A stretch of 64,000 nt of DNA, taken from assembly GCF_023721815.1 (NCBI RefSeq), contig NZ_JAMDLI010000007.1:859237-923236 (forward strand), written 5' to 3'. The position numbers and the translations under genes are program-made. This document shows positions 35,390-44,609 of the stretch, piece after piece (the stretch's first letter is position 1; each line of letters opens with the position of its first letter). The stretch comes from Pleomorphomonas sp. JP5 (lineage in GTDB: Bacteria > Pseudomonadota > Alphaproteobacteria > Rhizobiales > Pleomorphomonadaceae). Below the pieces are notes generated by a model. The model had not been told where the DNA came from. It made no database searches and saw only the letters and a program-made list of their open reading frames with translations.

Positions 35390-36844
35390 ATGCGGGGCGA
35401 CGAACACGTCACGGCCGAGGTCGACAGCTACTATGCGGCTGCCAAGAAGAACTATCCCGCGTCCGTCAGCGGCCGATTGAGGACGATCAAGTGGTCCGTG
35501 CTGATCATTACGCTCGGCATTTACTACTTCCTGCCTTTCATTCGGTGGGATCGCGGCCCCGATGCGCCCGGTCAGGCGGTCCTGATCGATATTGCCGGCC
35601 GTAAGGCCTACTTCTTCGGCGTGGAGATCTGGCCGCAGGAGGTTTACTACCTCACGGGTCTTCTCGTGCTTGCCGCTATCGCTCTGTTCCTGATGAACGC
35701 CGTGGCGGGCCGCCTCTGGTGCGGCTATCTCTGCCCTCAAACGGTATGGACCGATCTCTTTTTCGCCGTCGAGCGCTGGTTCGAGGGTGATCGCCGCGAC
35801 CGGATCCTGATGGATCGCGCGTCGATGAGCGCCGGCAAGTTCGCTCGCAAGGCGGGCAAGCATCTCGTCTGGCTGCTGATCGCCGTCGGTACCGGTGGCG
35901 CGTGGGTGCTCTATTTCGGCGACGCACCGACGATCATCAGGGATATCTTCACCGGCAATGCCGCCTCGATCGTCTATATCTGGATCGGCATCCTGACCTT
36001 CACGACCTATTCGCTCGCCGGCTTCATGCGCGAACAGGTCTGCCTCTACATGTGCCCCTGGCCGCGCATCCAGGCGGCGCTCACCGACGAGTGGGCACTC
36101 AACGTTACCTATCGGACGGATCGTGGCGAGCCGCGCATGTCGGTGCGGACGGGCGCCAAAGCGAAAGAGGCGGGCGCAAAAGTCGGCGACTGCATCGACT
36201 GCAAGGCGTGCGTGCATGTCTGTCCGACCGGCGTCGATATCCGCGAGGGTCTGCAGCTCGGATGCATCCAGTGCGGTCTCTGCATAGACGCCTGCGACAC
36301 GGTGATGGCCAAGGTCGGCCGCGAGCCCGGGCTCATTGGCTACGACACCGACATGAACATCGCCCGACGCAGCGAGGGGAAGCCGCCGATCTTCCGCATC
36401 GTGCGTCCGCGTACCGTTCTCTATGCGGCGCTGATCGTCATCATCGGCGGCATCATGACCTACACCTTGGCCAACCGGGCCTTCCAGGGCGTCAGCGTGC
36501 TGCACGACCGCAACCCGCTCTACGTCAACCTGTCGGACGGTGGCGTCCGTAACGGCTATACCGTGCGCCTGATCAACAAGCGGCCTCACGAGCGGCATTT
36601 CGCGCTTACCGTCTCCGGCTTGCCGGACGGCTTTACCGTCGAAGCCCAGGGCGTGCCGGCGGCCAACGGCAAGCCGGTGATCGAGGTATCGGCCGACACG
36701 ACGCGCGAGCTGCGTGTTTTGGTTATGGTCCCAGGGGGAGTTGCATTGCCGGAGTCGACGCCGATCGAGTTCTACATCGTCGATACCGACAACGGCGAAA
36801 AGGCCTCCACCTCCGACTTCTTCAAGGCCGCGCCAACGAACTGA
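35390..36844 (+). CDS. fixG: cbb3 oxidase assembly / copper reductase protein
   Basis: 484 residues (CcoG/FixG). Membrane iron-sulfur protein that reduces Cu(II) for delivery to the cbb3 oxidase. Five or so membrane helices, CGYLCPQTVW early, then two 4Fe-4S motifs (CIDCKACVHVCPTG and CIQCGLCIDACDT) on the cytoplasmic side, and a C-terminal Ig-like periplasmic domain (about 375-480). First gene of fixGHIS. Confidence 0.97.
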   Translation: MRGDEHVTAEVDSYYAAAKKNYPASVSGRLRTIKWSVLIITLGIYYFLPFIRWDRGPDAPGQAVLIDIAGRKAYFFGVEIWPQEVYYLTGLLVLAAIALFLMNAVAGRLWCGYLCPQTVWTDLFFAVERWFEGDRRDRILMDRASMSAGKFARKAGKHLVWLLIAVGTGGAWVLYFGDAPTIIRDIFTGNAASIVYIWIGILTFTTYSLAGFMREQVCLYMCPWPRIQAALTDEWALNVTYRTDRGEPRMSVRTGAKAKEAGAKVGDCIDCKACVHVCPTGVDIREGLQLGCIQCGLCIDACDTVMAKVGREPGLIGYDTDMNIARRSEGKPPIFRIVRPRTVLYAALIVIIGGIMTYTLANRAFQGVSVLHDRNPLYVNLSDGGVRNGYTVRLINKRPHERHFALTVSGLPDGFTVEAQGVPAANGKPVIEVSADTTRELRVLVMVPGGVALPESTPIEFYIVDTDNGEKASTSDFFKAAPTN

Positions 36845-36924
36845 GCCGTGCCGGCCGTAATCCCAAAGGTTGCGAACGGCTGGCAAAAGGCAGATGCTTG
36901 GATATGGCGAGGGAGATGGACCTC

Positions 36925-37434
36925 ATGACCGCTACCACCGAAGAACCAGATCGCGGCCGTCGTCTGACCGGGCGGGGTGTTCTCATCTGGCTCCTGGCCT
37001 TCTTCGGCATAACCTTCGCGGTGAATGGCGCTTTCATTTACTTCGCGGTTTCGACCTTCCCCGGCGTCGAGGTGGCGTCGAGCTACAAGGCTGGCCAGGA
37101 GTTCGAAGGCGAGGTGGCGGCCGGCAAGGCGCAGGCCGACCGCGGGTGGACGGTGGATGCCGCCGTGCGGCCCGCCGGTGAGGGCGTTTCCGTCGAGGTC
37201 CACTTCAGCGACAAGGCCGGGGTTGATCTTCATGGCCTTGACGTGCGCGTCCGGCTCACCCACGCCGTTGATCCGAACCACGACCATTCGGCCAGCCTGT
37301 CCGAGGTGGCGAGCGGCACCTACCGCGCCATGCTCCAGGGGGTGAAGGCCGGCATGTGGAACCTCACTATCGAGGCCTACAAGGGTGACGAGCGGCTTTT
37401 CCGCAGCCGCAACCAGTTGCGCCTCGCCCGCTGA
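36925..37434 (+). CDS. fixH: FixH family protein
   Basis: 169 residues. N-terminal helix LIWLLAFFGITFAVNGAFIYFAVST, then a periplasmic domain with ASSYKAGQEF and HDHSASLSEVASGTYRAMLQG. Required for cbb3 maturation, probably in copper insertion with FixI. The start at 36925 (MTATTEEP) has GGGAG nine bases upstream and matches the family N-terminus; ATGs at 36904 and 36916 are alternatives. Confidence 0.93.
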   Translation: MTATTEEPDRGRRLTGRGVLIWLLAFFGITFAVNGAFIYFAVSTFPGVEVASSYKAGQEFEGEVAAGKAQADRGWTVDAAVRPAGEGVSVEVHFSDKAGVDLHGLDVRVRLTHAVDPNHDHSASLSEVASGTYRAMLQGVKAGMWNLTIEAYKGDERLFRSRNQLRLAR

Positions 37435-37448
37435 CGAAGGGAGACGCC

Positions 37449-39752
37449 GTGAACATTGCGGTGGATGCCGGAGATCTGGAGCGCGACCCCGAAGGGAGGT
37501 CCGTGGGGCACGACTGGGACGCATACACCGTCGCCGATCGTGACGGCTGCCGCCGTATCGAGCTCGCCGTCGACGGCATCACGTGCGCCGCCTGCCTGAC
37601 CGACATTGAGCGCGGCCTTCGTCGCCTGCCGGGCGTGGTCAGCGCCCGGGTCAACGTTGGAAACCGCCGTACCTCGGTCGTCTTCTCGCCCGACAAGCTG
37701 ACGCCGGACGACGTGCTGGAGCGAATGGCGGCAATCGGCTATCCGGCGCAGCCGTTCGATCCGGCGACACGACGCGACAACCGCTCGGCCGAGGCGCGGG
37801 AACTCTTGAAATGCATGGGCGTCGCTGGCTTCGGCGCGATGAACGTCATGCTGATGTCGGTCGCGGTCTGGTCCGGCAACGTCACCGACATCACGCCCGA
37901 GACGCGCGACTTCTTCCACTTCATGAGCGCGCTCGTGGCCATTCCAACGGTGGCCTACGCAGCCCGGCCGTTCATCCGAAGCGCCTTTGCCGCCCTTCGT
38001 CGCCGGTCGCTCAACATGGACGTGCCCATTTCGCTCGGCGTCTGCCTTGCGATGGGCCTTTCGATCTTCAACACGCTTAACCACGCGCTCGAGGCCTACT
38101 TCGACAGTGCGCTGATGCTGTTGTTCTTTCTGCTGCTCGGCCGGTTCCTCGACGAGAACATGCGCCGCCGCACGGCGGTGGAGGCGGAGACGCTGGCGAC
38201 GCTCAGGGCCGACTCGGCGCTGAAACGTGGGGGCGACGGCGATCTGGTGCGCGTGCCGCTCAGCGCCGTGCATCCGGGCGATATCGTGGTCGTGCGGCCT
38301 GGCGAGCGGTTGCCGGTCGACGGCGAGGTTCTCTCCGGCCAGTCCGACGTCGATCGCAGTCTGGTCACGGGCGAGACGCTTCCCGTGTCGGTCGCGCCCG
38401 GCGATGTCGTTCACGCCGGTACGCTGAACGGCGCCGGCCTGCTGACCGTGGTGGTGACCGCCGCCGTCGAGGGCACGCTGATGGCCGAGATCGAGCGGCT
38501 GATCGGCGAGGCGCAATCGGCGAAGTCCGGCACGCTCCGTCTGGCCGACCGCGCCGCGCGCGCCTATGCGCCGGTGGTCCACCTGTCCGCATTGCTCACT
38601 GCCATCGGCTGGCTCGCCGTCGGCGCGGGCTGGCATACGGCCTTGGTCAACGCCATCGCCGTCCTGATCATCACCTGCCCATGCGCCCTGGCCCTTGCCG
38701 TGCCGGCGGTGCAGGTGACCGCCGCCGGGCGGTTCTTCCGCAACGGCATCCTGCTCAATGCCGGTGCCGCCATCGAGCGCTTTGCGCGCGTCGACACCGT
38801 CGTTTTCGACAAGACGGGAACCCTGACCAGTCCCGAACCACTGCTGGCCAATCGGTCCGACATATCCGACGATCTTTTGGAGTTGGCCGGCCGGCTTGCC
38901 CGCTCGAGCCGGCATCCCCTGGCCGAGGCATTGGCTCGCGCATCCGGTGCCTGTGGCGCTCTGGAGGGAGCCCGCGAGGTGACGGGTGAGGGTGTGACCG
39001 TTGATCTTGAGGGACGCACCTTACGGCTCGGATCTCTTTCCTTTTGCGAGGTGAACGACGCCGCCGCGGCCCCGGTGCTCCTCGCGCATCCCGATGCTTC
39101 GCTCATCGCCTTTTCCGATGGCGAACGGAAGGCGGTGTTCGCTTTTGCCCAACGCCTCAAGGCTGACGCGATCGAGATTGCGTCCGAACTCCGCGCGAGG
39201 GGCTGTCGCCTGATGATCCTGTCGGGTGACCGTGAGGCGGCCGTGTCGGTCGTGGCGGCAAGGCTCGGCATTTCCGACTGGCAGGCCGAGGTCGATCCCG
39301 CCGGCAAGATTGCTCGGCTTGAAGCGCTGAAGGCGGAGGGGAGGCGCGTGTTGATGGTCGGCGACGGCCTGAATGACGCGCCTTCGCTGGCCGCCGCCTA
39401 CGTGTCGCTGTCACCTGTGTCGGCGGCCCATCTTGCGCAGGCAGCCTCCGACGCCGTCTTCCTTGGCGAGAGTTTGAGGCCGGTGATCACGGCCCTGGAC
39501 GTCTCGCATGCCGCTTACAGGCTGATGAAACAGAATCTCTGGACCGCAGTCGGCTATAATCTCGTCGCGGTGCCGATCGCCGTCCTGGGCTATGTCACGC
39601 CGCTCATTGCCGCCGTGGCGATGTCGGGTTCCTCGTTGATCGTGACGCTCAACGCCTTGCGCCTCCGCCGCGTCGCCATGCCCCCGGCCATACGGCCGCC
39701 GGCGGCGGTGGCGGCCGCTCGCGAGGACATGGCTGGGGATGATCGGGTATGA
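37449..39752 (+). CDS. fixI: Copper-translocating P1B-type ATPase FixI
   Basis: 767 residues from GTG. N-terminal heavy-metal domain with C46AAC49, eight membrane helices, transmembrane CPC at 410-412, phosphorylation site DKTGT with Asp454, SRHPLAEAL and hinge GDGLNDAP. FixI/CcoI-type pumps move copper for the cbb3 CuB site. A four-base overlap couples it to fixS. Confidence 0.97.
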   Translation: MNIAVDAGDLERDPEGRSVGHDWDAYTVADRDGCRRIELAVDGITCAACLTDIERGLRRLPGVVSARVNVGNRRTSVVFSPDKLTPDDVLERMAAIGYPAQPFDPATRRDNRSAEARELLKCMGVAGFGAMNVMLMSVAVWSGNVTDITPETRDFFHFMSALVAIPTVAYAARPFIRSAFAALRRRSLNMDVPISLGVCLAMGLSIFNTLNHALEAYFDSALMLLFFLLLGRFLDENMRRRTAVEAETLATLRADSALKRGGDGDLVRVPLSAVHPGDIVVVRPGERLPVDGEVLSGQSDVDRSLVTGETLPVSVAPGDVVHAGTLNGAGLLTVVVTAAVEGTLMAEIERLIGEAQSAKSGTLRLADRAARAYAPVVHLSALLTAIGWLAVGAGWHTALVNAIAVLIITCPCALALAVPAVQVTAAGRFFRNGILLNAGAAIERFARVDTVVFDKTGTLTSPEPLLANRSDISDDLLELAGRLARSSRHPLAEALARASGACGALEGAREVTGEGVTVDLEGRTLRLGSLSFCEVNDAAAAPVLLAHPDASLIAFSDGERKAVFAFAQRLKADAIEIASELRARGCRLMILSGDREAAVSVVAARLGISDWQAEVDPAGKIARLEALKAEGRRVLMVGDGLNDAPSLAAAYVSLSPVSAAHLAQAASDAVFLGESLRPVITALDVSHAAYRLMKQNLWTAVGYNLVAVPIAVLGYVTPLIAAVAMSGSSLIVTLNALRLRRVAMPPAIRPPAAVAAAREDMAGDDRV

Positions 39753-39964
39753 GCGTTCTCGTCTTTCTCGTGCCGGCGGCGTTGGCCCTCGGCCTTCTGG
39801 GACTGGCCGCTTTCATGTGGTCGCTGAAGACGGGTCAGTACGAGGATCTGGAAGGCGCGGCCTGGCGTATTCTCGAGGACGACGACATCGAGGACGCGCC
39901 CCACTGTGAGCCGGAGGGCGCGCGCGGCCGCGTCCCGGAAGGCGAGCAACGTCGCAAGGGCTGA
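39749..39964 (+). CDS. fixS: cbb3 oxidase maturation protein FixS
   Basis: 71 residues: one membrane helix (VFLVPAALALGLLGLAAFMWSL) then KTGQYEDLEGAAWRILEDDD, the invariant FixS/CcoS tail. ATGA overlap with fixI. The C-terminal extension (about 25 residues, charged) is longer than in some relatives. Confidence 0.96.
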   Translation: MSVLVFLVPAALALGLLGLAAFMWSLKTGQYEDLEGAAWRILEDDDIEDAPHCEPEGARGRVPEGEQRRKG

Positions 39965-39993
39965 ACGCTCTCAACCTCGACCGATCGACAAAC

Positions 39994-40032
39994 AAAAAAC
40001 GGGACCGACGCCGTCGATCCCGTTCCGTTTTT
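39994..40032. terminator. Bidirectional terminator between fixS and hemA
   Basis: Stem AACGGGA/TCCCGTT with an inner CGACG/CGTCG stem, flanked by six A on the left and five T on the right, between two convergent stops. Works as an intrinsic terminator in both directions. Confidence 0.85.
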
Positions 40033-40048
40033 CTGGAGCCGTTCGCTA

Positions 40049-41320
40049 TCAGCCGCCAGCGGCGCTGAAGATCTGCTGGCGTACCACGGTCTCGGCCTCC
40101 GGCACGCTCGGTTCGGAGAACGGCAGGTTGAGCGTTTCCCAAACGTCGACCAGCGCGTCGCGCAGGTGATCGATGACGGCGTCGTTGTGGAACGGCGTCG
40201 GGGTGATCCTGAGCCGCTCCGTGCCGCGCGGCACGGTTGGATAGTTGATCGGCTGGATATAGATGCCGTGCTTGTCCAGCAGGATGTCCGTCGCCTGCTT
40301 GCAGAGATCGGCATTGGCGACCAGCACCGGCACGATATGCGTCACCGACGGCATCACCGGCAGGCCGGCGGCCCTCAACACCGCCTTGGTGCGGGCAGCC
40401 TGGCGCTGATGCGCCTCGCGTTCGCTGCGGCTTTCCTTCAGGTGCCGGATGGACGCGGTGGCGGCGGCGCAAAGGCCGGGCGGCAGGGCCGTCGTGAAGA
40501 TGAAGCCCGGAGCATAGGAACGGACGGCGTCGACCAGCGACTTCTTGCCGGTGATGTACCCGCCCATCACGCCGAAGCCCTTGGCCAGCGTCCCCTCGAT
40601 GACATCCATGCGATCCATGACGCCGTCGCGTTCGCAGATGCCGGCGCCACGTTCGCCATACATGCCGACGGCATGCACTTCGTCGATGTAGGTGAAGGCG
40701 TTGTACTTGTCGGCGAGGTCGGCGATCTTCTCGATCGGGGCGACGTCACCGTCCATCGAATAGACGCTCTCGAAGACGATCAGCTTGGCGCGGTCCGGAC
40801 CGGCCGCGATCAGCAACTCCTCGAGATGCTCGAGATCGTTGTGCCGCCAGATCTGCTTGGAGACGCCCGACGACCGCACGCCGTGGATCATCGACGCGTG
40901 ATTGAGCGCATCGGAGAGGATCAGGCAGTTGGGCAACAGCTTGGCGATGGTCGAGATCGCCGCCTCGTTGGAGACGTAACCCGACGTGAAGACCAGAGCG
41001 GCTTCCTTGCCGTGCAGATCGGCCAGCTCATGCTCGAGCTGGACCAGGGGATGGTTGGTGCCGGAAATATTGCGCGTGCCACCGGCGCCAGCGCCCATGG
41101 CCTCGGCGGCAGCCGTCATGGCGCCGATCACCTTGGGGTGCTGGCCCATGCCGAGATAGTCATTGGAACACCATACGGTGATTTCGCGCGTTCCGTCGCC
41201 CCGATGCCAGAGAGCGGTGGGAAACCGTCCTGCCATTCGCTCCAGTTCCGCGAACACGCGATAGCGCTTCTCGTCCTGCAGCGCCTGGACGGCACTCTCG
41301 AACACGGCATCATAGTTCAT
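40049..41320 (-). CDS. hemA: 5-aminolevulinate synthase
   Basis: 423 residues. Condenses glycine with succinyl-CoA to start haem synthesis in alphaproteobacteria, PLP-dependent. Visible: [65 protein letters not shown] (Asp-His pair) and Schiff-base lysine in [14 protein letters not shown]. Start at 41320 follows a weak ribosome site. An anaerobox lies 133 bases upstream, tying haem supply to the cbb3 oxidase. Confidence 0.98.
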   Translation of the reverse strand: MNYDAVFESAVQALQDEKRYRVFAELERMAGRFPTALWHRGDGTREITVWCSNDYLGMGQHPKVIGAMTAAAEAMGAGAGGTRNISGTNHPLVQLEHELADLHGKEAALVFTSGYVSNEAAISTIAKLLPNCLILSDALNHASMIHGVRSSGVSKQIWRHNDLEHLEELLIAAGPDRAKLIVFESVYSMDGDVAPIEKIADLADKYNAFTYIDEVHAVGMYGERGAGICERDGVMDRMDVIEGTLAKGFGVMGGYITGKKSLVDAVRSYAPGFIFTTALPPGLCAAATASIRHLKESRSEREAHQRQAARTKAVLRAAGLPVMPSVTHIVPVLVANADLCKQATDILLDKHGIYIQPINYPTVPRGTERLRITPTPFHNDAVIDHLRDALVDVWETLNLPFSEPSVPEAETVVRQQIFSAAGG

Positions 41321-41756
41321 GATCGATCCAATCCCTCCGACGCCCGGCGGACTGAGCGTCTTTCCGTGAACGGATCGCCCTGCTACGGCCGACGGTCCGT
41401 CGTCTTTCCACCTACGATAACCTACGCATATTGCCGCAAGACGCCTTTGATCACGATCAAATCATACGCTGTCTTGATCAAAGGGTCGGCGAAAAGACGG
41501 TGGGAGGCCCCGATGTCCTTGCGTGGTCACAGCTTTTTGAACGGGTCCAAAAACCCGGCGCATCTGTCTGAAACTAAAGCACGGCAAGGGTGAAGTCTCA
41601 AGCAGTTTCGTTACTCTCGCGCCATGAAAGGGTCCGCCGCGGCATCGTTGCCCGTCCTGTTTGTCCTTTGGTCGATGGCGTTGGCTCATCGCCGCGATCG
41701 TCATGGCGCCTAACCGCTTTTTCACCTTTGACTGATAAGGAGGTAGATGAAGGAGT
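41321..41756. other. Divergent spacer hemA / receiver gene
   Basis: 436 bases without a supported gene. Contains the FixK box at 41447-41460 near hemA, a second TTGATCAA nearby (41474-41481), and AGGAGGT upstream of the receiver gene at 41757. Confidence 0.6.
41447..41460 (-). promoter_or_regulatory. Anaerobox TTGATCACGATCAA (hemA)
   Basis: Perfect TTGAT-N4-ATCAA palindrome, the consensus FixK/FNR site, centred 133 bases upstream of hemA. Placing it at -41.5 puts transcription near 41412. FixK activation inferred from context. Confidence 0.85.
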
Positions 41757-42257
41757 ATGCCGGTGCAGCTTGATCTGTCATCCCTGACCTTTCTGGTCGT
41801 GGAAGATAGCGCCTACATGCGCACGATCCTCAGGACGATGCTGCAAGGCTTCGGCGCGCGCCGCATCGTGGAGGCGGAAGACGGCGCGTCCGGCCTGGAA
41901 GCGATGGATCGCGCCAATCCGGATATCCTGATTCTCGACTGGGTGATGCCGATCCTCGATGGCGCAGACATGGTGCGGATGATTCGTGTGCCGTCCAATC
42001 CTTTCGCCTATATCCCCATCATCATGGTCACCGGTCACACCGAACGCAGCCGGATCATCGAGGCGCGCCGTCTCGGCATCCACGAGCTGTTATGCAAGCC
42101 GATTTCGGCCAAGTCGCTCTACCAGCGCATCCAATCGGTGGTGCTGGCGCCGCGCGACTTCGTCAAGACGCCGACCTACTTTGGCCCGGCCCCGCGCGAG
42201 ATTCGCAATCGACAGAACATCTGGCAGGCAAAGCCGGGCGAGAAGGCGGCATCCTGA
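41757..42257 (+). CDS. CheY-like response regulator with C-terminal tail
   Basis: 166 residues. Receiver domain (about 9-130) with acidic pocket VVEDSAYMR, phospho-acceptor Asp61 in LILDWVMPI, MVTGHTE and LLCKPISA, then a tail of about 35 residues (TPTYFGPAPREIRNRQNIWQ) that many alphaproteobacterial homologues share. No output domain. The start at 41757 is close to one GGAG and 12 bases after AGGAGGT; GTG at 41763 is possible. Partner kinase unknown; could be chemotaxis or cell-cycle signalling. Confidence 0.85.
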   Translation: MPVQLDLSSLTFLVVEDSAYMRTILRTMLQGFGARRIVEAEDGASGLEAMDRANPDILILDWVMPILDGADMVRMIRVPSNPFAYIPIIMVTGHTERSRIIEARRLGIHELLCKPISAKSLYQRIQSVVLAPRDFVKTPTYFGPAPREIRNRQNIWQAKPGEKAAS

Positions 42258-42370
42258 TGCCGTTGTGGCGCCCGTGTCATGAAACCCTTTCCCGTACTCC
42301 GCGTTAAGGGGCTGACGAAGGTTCTTTTGCCGCACTTCTGGCGGCCCGTCAGCTCTTCTGGAGGGACGAT

Positions 42371-42703
42371 ATGGTGCGCATCCCCGGAAGATCCGCTTTC
42401 CCGCCGATCGCTATCGCAGCGGTTTTGGGGCTGTCGACCCCTGTTGCCGCCATCGAGCTCCCCTCCGGTCTGCCCTCTGGCCTGTCCGCCTGCCTGGTCG
42501 GCCTCGGGTCCGGGGACGGTTCTCCGGTGTGGTCCCTGCTCGATGTGACGCCGAGCCGCAGCGTCGACCTCGATCTTGCTGATGGAGTCGGCATGACGGT
42601 TGCCTGCGGCACATTCGCAGCGCCGAAGAAGAGTCCTGCCACCACCATCACTCCCACCGGCGCAGTCGATCCGTCCGCCAAGGGGGATTTCGGCTCGCTC
42701 TGA
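42371..42703 (+). CDS. Small exported protein of unknown function
   Basis: 110 residues with a signal-like N-terminus (AIAAVLGLSTPVAAIE) and a low-complexity Pro/Ser/Gly mature part containing two cysteines (SACLVG; VACGTF). ATG with GGAGGG upstream. No family recognised; codon use is like the neighbours. It ends 15 bases from the convergent deacetylase gene. Confidence 0.55.
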   Translation: MVRIPGRSAFPPIAIAAVLGLSTPVAAIELPSGLPSGLSACLVGLGSGDGSPVWSLLDVTPSRSVDLDLADGVGMTVACGTFAAPKKSPATTITPTGAVDPSAKGDFGSL

Positions 42704-42718
42704 ACGAGTGGAGCGCCT

Positions 42719-43423
42719 TCAGCCGGTCGGCGTGGGGAAGGCGGCGTCAAGCCGCTCGAAGCGCACGCCTTTGGCAAGAAGGATCTTGATGCCCTCGACG
42801 ACCCCGGCTCCGGCGGGGCGTTCCGGATGGTTGATGTGGGCGATGATGACGTCGCCCGGTTTTGCCATTCCAACACGCTTGCTCACGGTCGCCGCCGGAA
42901 GTGAGGCGCCGACATCGGCATTGAGCGAGTAACCGGCGATTCTGTATCCAAGCCCGGCGATCAGTTGGGTTGCATCGCGGCTGTAGCGGGCCGAGGCATC
43001 GCGATACCAGATGGGCGCCCGACCGAAGGTGGCCGAGACCGCGCCCGCGCCTCCCGTCACCTCCTGCAACACCGCCGAAAGCGATCCCGCCGTCTGCAGG
43101 CCGAAGACGGTCGGGCGATCGGTGATGGCCGGCACATGGTTCTCGCCGTGGTTTTCTATCTCGAACAGGTCGGCATGCGCCAGAAGCTTCGTCGTGGCGA
43201 CCGCGTTGCGCTTCAGCCAACGGTGCGTGACGAAGATCGTGGCAGGAACACGGTCGGCGATCAGTTCGTCCAGGATGCGCTCGTCAACGCCCCCCGAGCA
43301 GGCGTCGAAGGTCAGGGCCACGGCGTGAGTGCCGGCCGGAAGAGTCAGGCGTGGCTCGACGTCGCCGGCAATGGCTGGAGTGGCAAGCAAAGAAAGGAGG
43401 GGAACAGCAAAGAGCAATCGCAT
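42719..43423 (-). CDS. Polysaccharide deacetylase family protein, exported
   Basis: 234 residues with signal peptide (MRLLFAVPLLSLLATPAIA). NodB-homology features: VALTFDACSGGVDERILDEL, where the usual TFDD second aspartate is alanine, as in an FDACSG-type subgroup; FEIENHGENHVP (H-x4-H type metal site) and the terminal VIIAHINHP. Probably deacetylates an envelope sugar polymer in the periplasm. Start at 43423 has GGAGGG upstream. Confidence 0.85.
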   Translation of the reverse strand: MRLLFAVPLLSLLATPAIAGDVEPRLTLPAGTHAVALTFDACSGGVDERILDELIADRVPATIFVTHRWLKRNAVATTKLLAHADLFEIENHGENHVPAITDRPTVFGLQTAGSLSAVLQEVTGGAGAVSATFGRAPIWYRDASARYSRDATQLIAGLGYRIAGYSLNADVGASLPAATVSKRVGMAKPGDVIIAHINHPERPAGAGVVEGIKILLAKGVRFERLDAAFPTPTG

Positions 43424-43545
43424 CGCTCGGCTCCAGGTAATGGATGGCGGGTCGATGCGCTGCGGGCATGTCGAAATCAAGGCTGCCGTCATGCCGCCCA
43501 AATTCTGGAATCAAGACTCCGGAATTATCCACCGGAACTGACCCG

Positions 43546-43905
43546 ATGTCGTTCATTCCGCCGGCGCTACTCCCCGTCGTTCTGCTCGTCGCCTCCAACC
43601 TGTTCATGACATTCGCCTGGTACGGCCACCTCAAGTACCCGAACAAGCCGCTTTGGGCCGTCATCCTGGTGTCCTGGACGATCGCCCTCATCGAATACTG
43701 TCTTGCTGTTCCTGCAAACCGCTATGGCTTCCGCGTCTACTCGGCGGCCGAACTCAAGACGATGCAAGAGGTGATAACGCTTGCCATCTTCATGGTATTC
43801 TCGGCCGTCTACCTCAAGCAGCCGATCACGCTCAACCACGTGGTCGGCTTCGCGTTCATCGGCCTTGGCGCGTATTTCATCTTCAAGGGGCCGATTCGGC
43901 TGTAG
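43546..43905 (+). CDS. DUF486 / DMT-type small membrane protein
   Basis: 119 residues, four membrane helices. Sequence FMTFAWYGHLKYPNKPLWAVI and IEYCLAVPANRYG are the DUF486 signature. Distantly related to small multidrug transporters; function not known. Start at 43546. Its stop is directly adjacent to that of the convergent TPR lipoprotein gene. Confidence 0.9.
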   Translation: MSFIPPALLPVVLLVASNLFMTFAWYGHLKYPNKPLWAVILVSWTIALIEYCLAVPANRYGFRVYSAAELKTMQEVITLAIFMVFSAVYLKQPITLNHVVGFAFIGLGAYFIFKGPIRL

Positions 43906-44382
43906 TCAGCTTTGGTCGCTCCTGGCCGACGCATTGGCGACGATCACCGGGTTGCCTGGGGCAAGGGCCAGTGCTTCGGCAAACAGAAGCTTGGCTGCCG
44001 CGCGATTGCCCCTATGCCATTGCGACCAGCCCATGTTGTTCACCACTTCGCCGCGCCGACCGGCGATTGCAATCACTTGAGCGTAGGCCCTGTCGGCGAC
44101 ATCGAACCGACCGAGACGATCGGACGCCGCGGCGAAGCCGAGCCAGGCTTCCGGGTCGAGAGGGTCCTTGGCGAGGGCTGCCCGGAACGTACGCTCGGCG
44201 CCGGCGAAGTCACTCTGCCGAAAGGCGGCCTTGGCGCGATTTCGCAAGGTCGCTTGCTGGCTTGCGAACTGCGAATACTCTGGCCCACTGTCGATAAGCC
44301 CATCTTCGAAGGCCGTACTGCAGGCACCGAGCGGCAAGGCCAGCAGAAGAGCAACTGTCGGCAGGAAGAAAAGTCGATCCAT
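43906..44382 (-). CDS. TPR lipoprotein, TadD-like
   Basis: 158 residues. Lipobox in LLLALPLGACS, then two to three TPR units (AEKAFRQ-like FAGAERTFRAALAKDPLDPEAW, FDVADRAYAQVIAIAGRR, NMGWSQWHRGNRAAAKLLFAEALAL). TadD lipoproteins act as pilotins for the Tad secretin. It follows tadC on the same strand after about 230 bases, so it likely belongs to the pilus locus. Start at 44382. Confidence 0.82.
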   Translation of the reverse strand: MDRLFFLPTVALLLALPLGACSTAFEDGLIDSGPEYSQFASQQATLRNRAKAAFRQSDFAGAERTFRAALAKDPLDPEAWLGFAAASDRLGRFDVADRAYAQVIAIAGRRGEVVNNMGWSQWHRGNRAAAKLLFAEALALAPGNPVIVANASARSDQS

Positions 44383-44417
44383 GGTGCATACCTTGGTGAA
44401 GTACTGAACGATAGCGA

Positions 44418-44609
44418 ATGCGCCATAAATTCGCGTCAAAAATTCCACTTCAATTTTACGGAGAAGATGAATCTAAGTCCCTGTTGGGAAACGCCGATAT
44501 CGGCTACGCTGATCTCCAGCCATCCGAAGCCACCTTGCGGGTGGCCGAGAAGATCGATGCCGCGAACCCTCCGGTCCGGGCGCCCCTCGACGAGGCCGTA
44601 ATACTCTGA
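44418..44609 (+). CDS. Possible small protein between tadC and TPR lipoprotein genes
   Basis: 63 codons starting MRHKFASK, with a protein-like composition (GNADIGYADLQPSEATLRVAEKIDAA) and no hydrophobic part. It lies on the strand opposite the tad genes and ends one base before the tadC stop. No clear ribosome site or family. Low confidence. Confidence 0.25.
   Translation: MRHKFASKIPLQFYGEDESKSLLGNADIGYADLQPSEATLRVAEKIDAANPPVRAPLDEAVIL

Noticed and set aside
41474-41481. TTGATCAA near the hemA box as a second anaerobox
   Set aside because: Half sites touch with no N4 spacer, so it does not fit FNR/FixK geometry.
41462-41725. Minus-strand frame of 87 codons upstream of hemA
   Set aside because: Overlaps the promoter region, has no family and no ribosome site.
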